This document shows, piece by piece, positions 61,822 through 64,000 of a stretch of DNA of 64,000 nt. Made by a program: the position numbers and the translations under genes. The stretch's first letter is position 1; each line of letters begins with the position of its first letter. The stretch comes from CAVIQK01 sp964613035 (lineage in GTDB: Bacteria; Bacillota; Clostridia; Christensenellales; DTU072): contig CAZTFQ010000007.1 of assembly GCA_964613035.1 (NCBI GenBank), positions 8,518 through 72,517 on the forward strand. Reading direction: 5' to 3'. The notes beneath the pieces are model-generated. The model did no database searches. It saw nothing but the letters and a program-made list of their open reading frames with translations, and was not told the origin of the DNA.

Positions 61822-63579
61822 ATGAAAAAGTCATTAAAAATATTTATGATTACCGTAGGAATAATCGTTTTGTTGCTATGCTTGATTATTGCAGGTTGCG
61901 ACGAAAAACACACTCATAGTTACGTTATTTTTTCGACTTATAAAGAGGCTTCTTGTACGGAAGAGGGCGAGACGCGAGTATATTGCGAATGCGGCGAGTA
62001 TATTTCCGAGACCATATCGGCTCCGGGGCATGACTACGGAGAGTGGACTACGATAGAAGAAGCCACCGTTACCGATGACGGGAAAAAACAACGCGAGTGT
62101 TCTCGTTGTTATGATATAGATGAGCGGATTATCCCTGCCACAGGTGTATCGGTATCCGCATATCCGTCGGTCTACGTGTCCTTCGACAATCCGGACAACA
62201 ACGGCAACTTCTATGACTGTATTTCAGGCGACGCTATCTACAATCACTTGGGCGTATCCGAAGCGGAAGGTCGGTCGTCAAAAGGCGCTGTCTTCGACGG
62301 CACCGATTATTTGGAGATAAGTGCGGCTGCTCCGACGAGCAATTCCGCCTATACGGTCTCTTGCTGGATCAAGATCGATACGACGTCTCTAGAGACCGGT
62401 CGAGAGTACGTGATAGTAGGCTGGGGCGACGCTACTTCCAATCAAGGAACTGCGTTGACTGTCAAAAACAATCGTCTCTACGCAACCTTCTTGACTAATA
62501 GACCGGTATGCGATCTGCCTTCTGACTGCGCAACGGTCTGGCATCACGTCGCACTGACTTACGACGGCGCTACGCATAAATTGTACCTCGACGGCGACGA
62601 AAAGTCTTCTCTCACTCTTACCAACGGTATGGAAATAAGCGAGTCTCCTATATATGTCGGCGGATTGGACGGAGAAAAGAATTATTGCGGAAAAATAGAC
62701 GAGCTGATGATATTCAACTCGGTAATAAACAACGAGGAGATAGTATATTATATGGATAATATAGGCAACTTAAGACTAAGCAATCCCACCAACGACATCC
62801 CCGTTTCGGACGGGAAAAAACAATTCGACGTCAACGGAACGTACATCACCAACGGCTGGAATAGGTTCTATTACGAGTACAACGGCACAGAGCTCGGCGT
62901 AGCCGTACATTTGCCCAGGAATTACGACCCCTATAAAACCTATCCGCTGCTTATATCGCTGCACGGCGACGGATATCTTAACAAGACCCTCGATCAGATA
63001 ATGACCTGCGGTGATAATAACTTTGCAAAAAGCGCCATGTCTCTAGGCGAAGATTGCATAATCGTCATGCCAAACGCAGGGACGGAAGTTTGGCTCTATG
63101 TACCCGATATTAAGCAATATGTAGACAATCAATATCTTTCTAGAAGTTACGATATGTCGACAGCTGTCCCCAGTGCTGAATTGAATGCGGTCGACAATCT
63201 CATAGACGTACTTATCGCCAACTACCCCGTCGATAGAGATAGAGTCTATCTCGCGGGATATAGCAGAGGTTGTATGGCGTCTTTTTATCTGATGAATAAG
63301 AATCCCGAGCGTTTTTCCGCGGCAGTGCTTTGCTGCGGAGCGGGCGATTCCTCTATAATGCCCGACTTGGCATCCATACCGCTTTGGTTCTATTGCGGAG
63401 ACCAAGACAACCTCGTATACTACAATGACTTCAAAAAACTCTACGACATATACGTAGAAGCAGGTGGTCAGGGACACTTCACAACCTGCCCCGGCGGCGA
63501 CCACGGAGCCCCCGCTAGCTACGTCAACAACAATACGGAACTTATCGAGTGGGTCTTCTCACAGAAGAAATCTTCTTAA
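61822..63579 (+). CDS. Surface lipoprotein esterase with LamG domain
   Basis: 585 residues. Lipobox IAGC, cysteine 26. Residues about 30-110 hold two small cysteine-containing modules (CTEEGETRVYCECG, KQRECSRCYD). About 115-305 is a LamG/concanavalin-like module (YPSVYVSFDNPDN, GRSSKGAVFDGTDYLEIS, SPIYVGGLDGEKNYCGKIDELMIFN). The C-terminal 260 residues are an alpha/beta-hydrolase of the PHB-depolymerase/feruloyl-esterase type: LLISLHGDG, nucleophile GYSRGCMASF, acid in CGDQDN, histidine in GGDHGAP. It likely removes ester groups from the target glycan at the surface. AAGGAG precedes ATG. Confidence 0.85.
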   Translation: MKKSLKIFMITVGIIVLLLCLIIAGCDEKHTHSYVIFSTYKEASCTEEGETRVYCECGEYISETISAPGHDYGEWTTIEEATVTDDGKKQRECSRCYDIDERIIPATGVSVSAYPSVYVSFDNPDNNGNFYDCISGDAIYNHLGVSEAEGRSSKGAVFDGTDYLEISAAAPTSNSAYTVSCWIKIDTTSLETGREYVIVGWGDATSNQGTALTVKNNRLYATFLTNRPVCDLPSDCATVWHHVALTYDGATHKLYLDGDEKSSLTLTNGMEISESPIYVGGLDGEKNYCGKIDELMIFNSVINNEEIVYYMDNIGNLRLSNPTNDIPVSDGKKQFDVNGTYITNGWNRFYYEYNGTELGVAVHLPRNYDPYKTYPLLISLHGDGYLNKTLDQIMTCGDNNFAKSAMSLGEDCIIVMPNAGTEVWLYVPDIKQYVDNQYLSRSYDMSTAVPSAELNAVDNLIDVLIANYPVDRDRVYLAGYSRGCMASFYLMNKNPERFSAAVLCCGAGDSSIMPDLASIPLWFYCGDQDNLVYYNDFKKLYDIYVEAGGQGHFTTCPGGDHGAPASYVNNNTELIEWVFSQKKSS

Positions 63580-63941
63580 ATTCCAACCGTACGACATTGT
63601 ACGTACTATGCGCGGTTAGGATTACTTGTATTGTTAGCCTGTGACGGATATTCACGGTCCGACTCTGCTAAAAAGGATGTCATCCCGATATCATTTTTGT
63701 TGTATAAACACAAAAGTGCCCAAAATAGCATTTTTCGTATATAAAAATTAGCTTAACGAATGACTCGAAAACTACATAAATCCATCTAACAAAATACGCA
63801 CCTCAAAATAGTGATTTATCTATGATAGCAGGGTATATATTCTAACATTCTCTTCCGTCGAACTTGAACTCGTCGATATATGACGGTTTCCGATACAATC
63901 TACCGAAAAATAGGATAAATTTACTTTTGCATTTTAGCCAA
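63580..63941. other. Gene-poor AT-rich spacer after the second glycan locus
   Basis: No convincing gene or terminator with a clear T-run is seen here. A 53-codon open frame on the minus strand (64000 to 63842) has unlike-neighbour codon use and no recognisable product. Confidence 0.4.
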
Positions 63942-63998
63942 CTATTTTTCTTCGATAGGCTTAAAGGTTTCCATAAATCGCTTAAGCAAAAAAGCGCA
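63942..63998 (-). CDS. Possible C-terminal end of a minus-strand gene cut by the window edge
   Basis: Reading from 63998 on the minus strand gives 18 residues ending KRFMETFKPIEEK and a TAG at 63942-63944. The codon use matches neighbouring genes better than the other two frames, but 18 residues are too few to name a family. Confidence 0.25.
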   Translation of the reverse strand, partial: CAFLLKRFMETFKPIEEK

Positions 63999-64000
63999 GA

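Noticed and set aside
63842..64000. 53-codon open frame on the minus strand running off the window
   Set aside because: Its codon use and composition are unlike neighbouring genes and no family is recognised; another frame with a better-looking end is preferred.

Overview
The window comes from an anaerobic, low-oxygen-adapted, probably spore-forming member of the Clostridia; a gut lineage is likely but is not proven here. The evidence is a spoVT / SpoVB-type flippase / mazG block, a rubrerythrin, a TSCPD-domain protein, Gram-positive lipoproteins with clear lipoboxes, sugar ABC importers that lack their own full-length ATPase, and strong AAGGAG-type ribosome binding sites. No rRNA, tRNA, CRISPR array, insertion sequence or prophage gene was recognised.

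Region 1 (3-21060) is a surface glycan-use locus. It has the end of an AraC-type regulator, a lipoprotein sugar-binding protein with two MalF/MalG-type permeases, a lipid-anchored GH43-like enzyme, a 2221-residue lipoprotein with eight tandem lectin-like repeats, a four-gene block (short MalK-type ATPase plus three membrane proteins), a ribokinase and a large lipid-anchored SASA/CE6-type esterase. Region 2 (21142-30842) starts with a divergent AraC regulator. It carries a sugar-acid operon (MBL-fold lactonase-like protein, enolase-superfamily dehydratase, SDR dehydrogenase, KDPG aldolase, KDG kinase), then a PI-PLC-like protein, an alpha/beta esterase and a GH36 alpha-galactosidase. Together these could form an oxidative galactose route ending in pyruvate and glyceraldehyde 3-phosphate.

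Region 3 (31024-34797) is a three-gene operon: an old-yellow-enzyme-type flavin/FeS oxidoreductase and both subunits of an aconitase X. Region 4 (34979-47559) is mostly housekeeping: a FliB-like protein, a DUF1540 protein, rplI, a TSCPD protein, an HD hydrolase, rubrerythrin, spoVT, a flippase, mazG, dus, rlmH and a heterodimeric ABC exporter whose first subunit has a very large extracellular insert.

Region 5 (48134-63579) is a second glycan-use locus under an AraC regulator: an LplA/YtcQ-type binding protein with two permeases, a DUF6259-like lipoprotein glycosidase, a cytoplasmic GH172 enzyme, a modular carbohydrate-binding lipoprotein, an MsmK-type ATPase with a coiled-coil insert, a CBS-less arabinose-5-phosphate isomerase-like SIS protein, a ribokinase-family kinase and a LamG-esterase lipoprotein. 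GH172 + sugar kinase + A5P isomerase suggests a D-arabinofuranose (D-arabinan) catabolic locus. This is the most interesting hypothesis in the window. The MsmK-type ATPase may energise both sugar importers.

Two gene-poor stretches (47626-48133 and 63580-64000) flank region 5 and are AT-rich with small hairpins.
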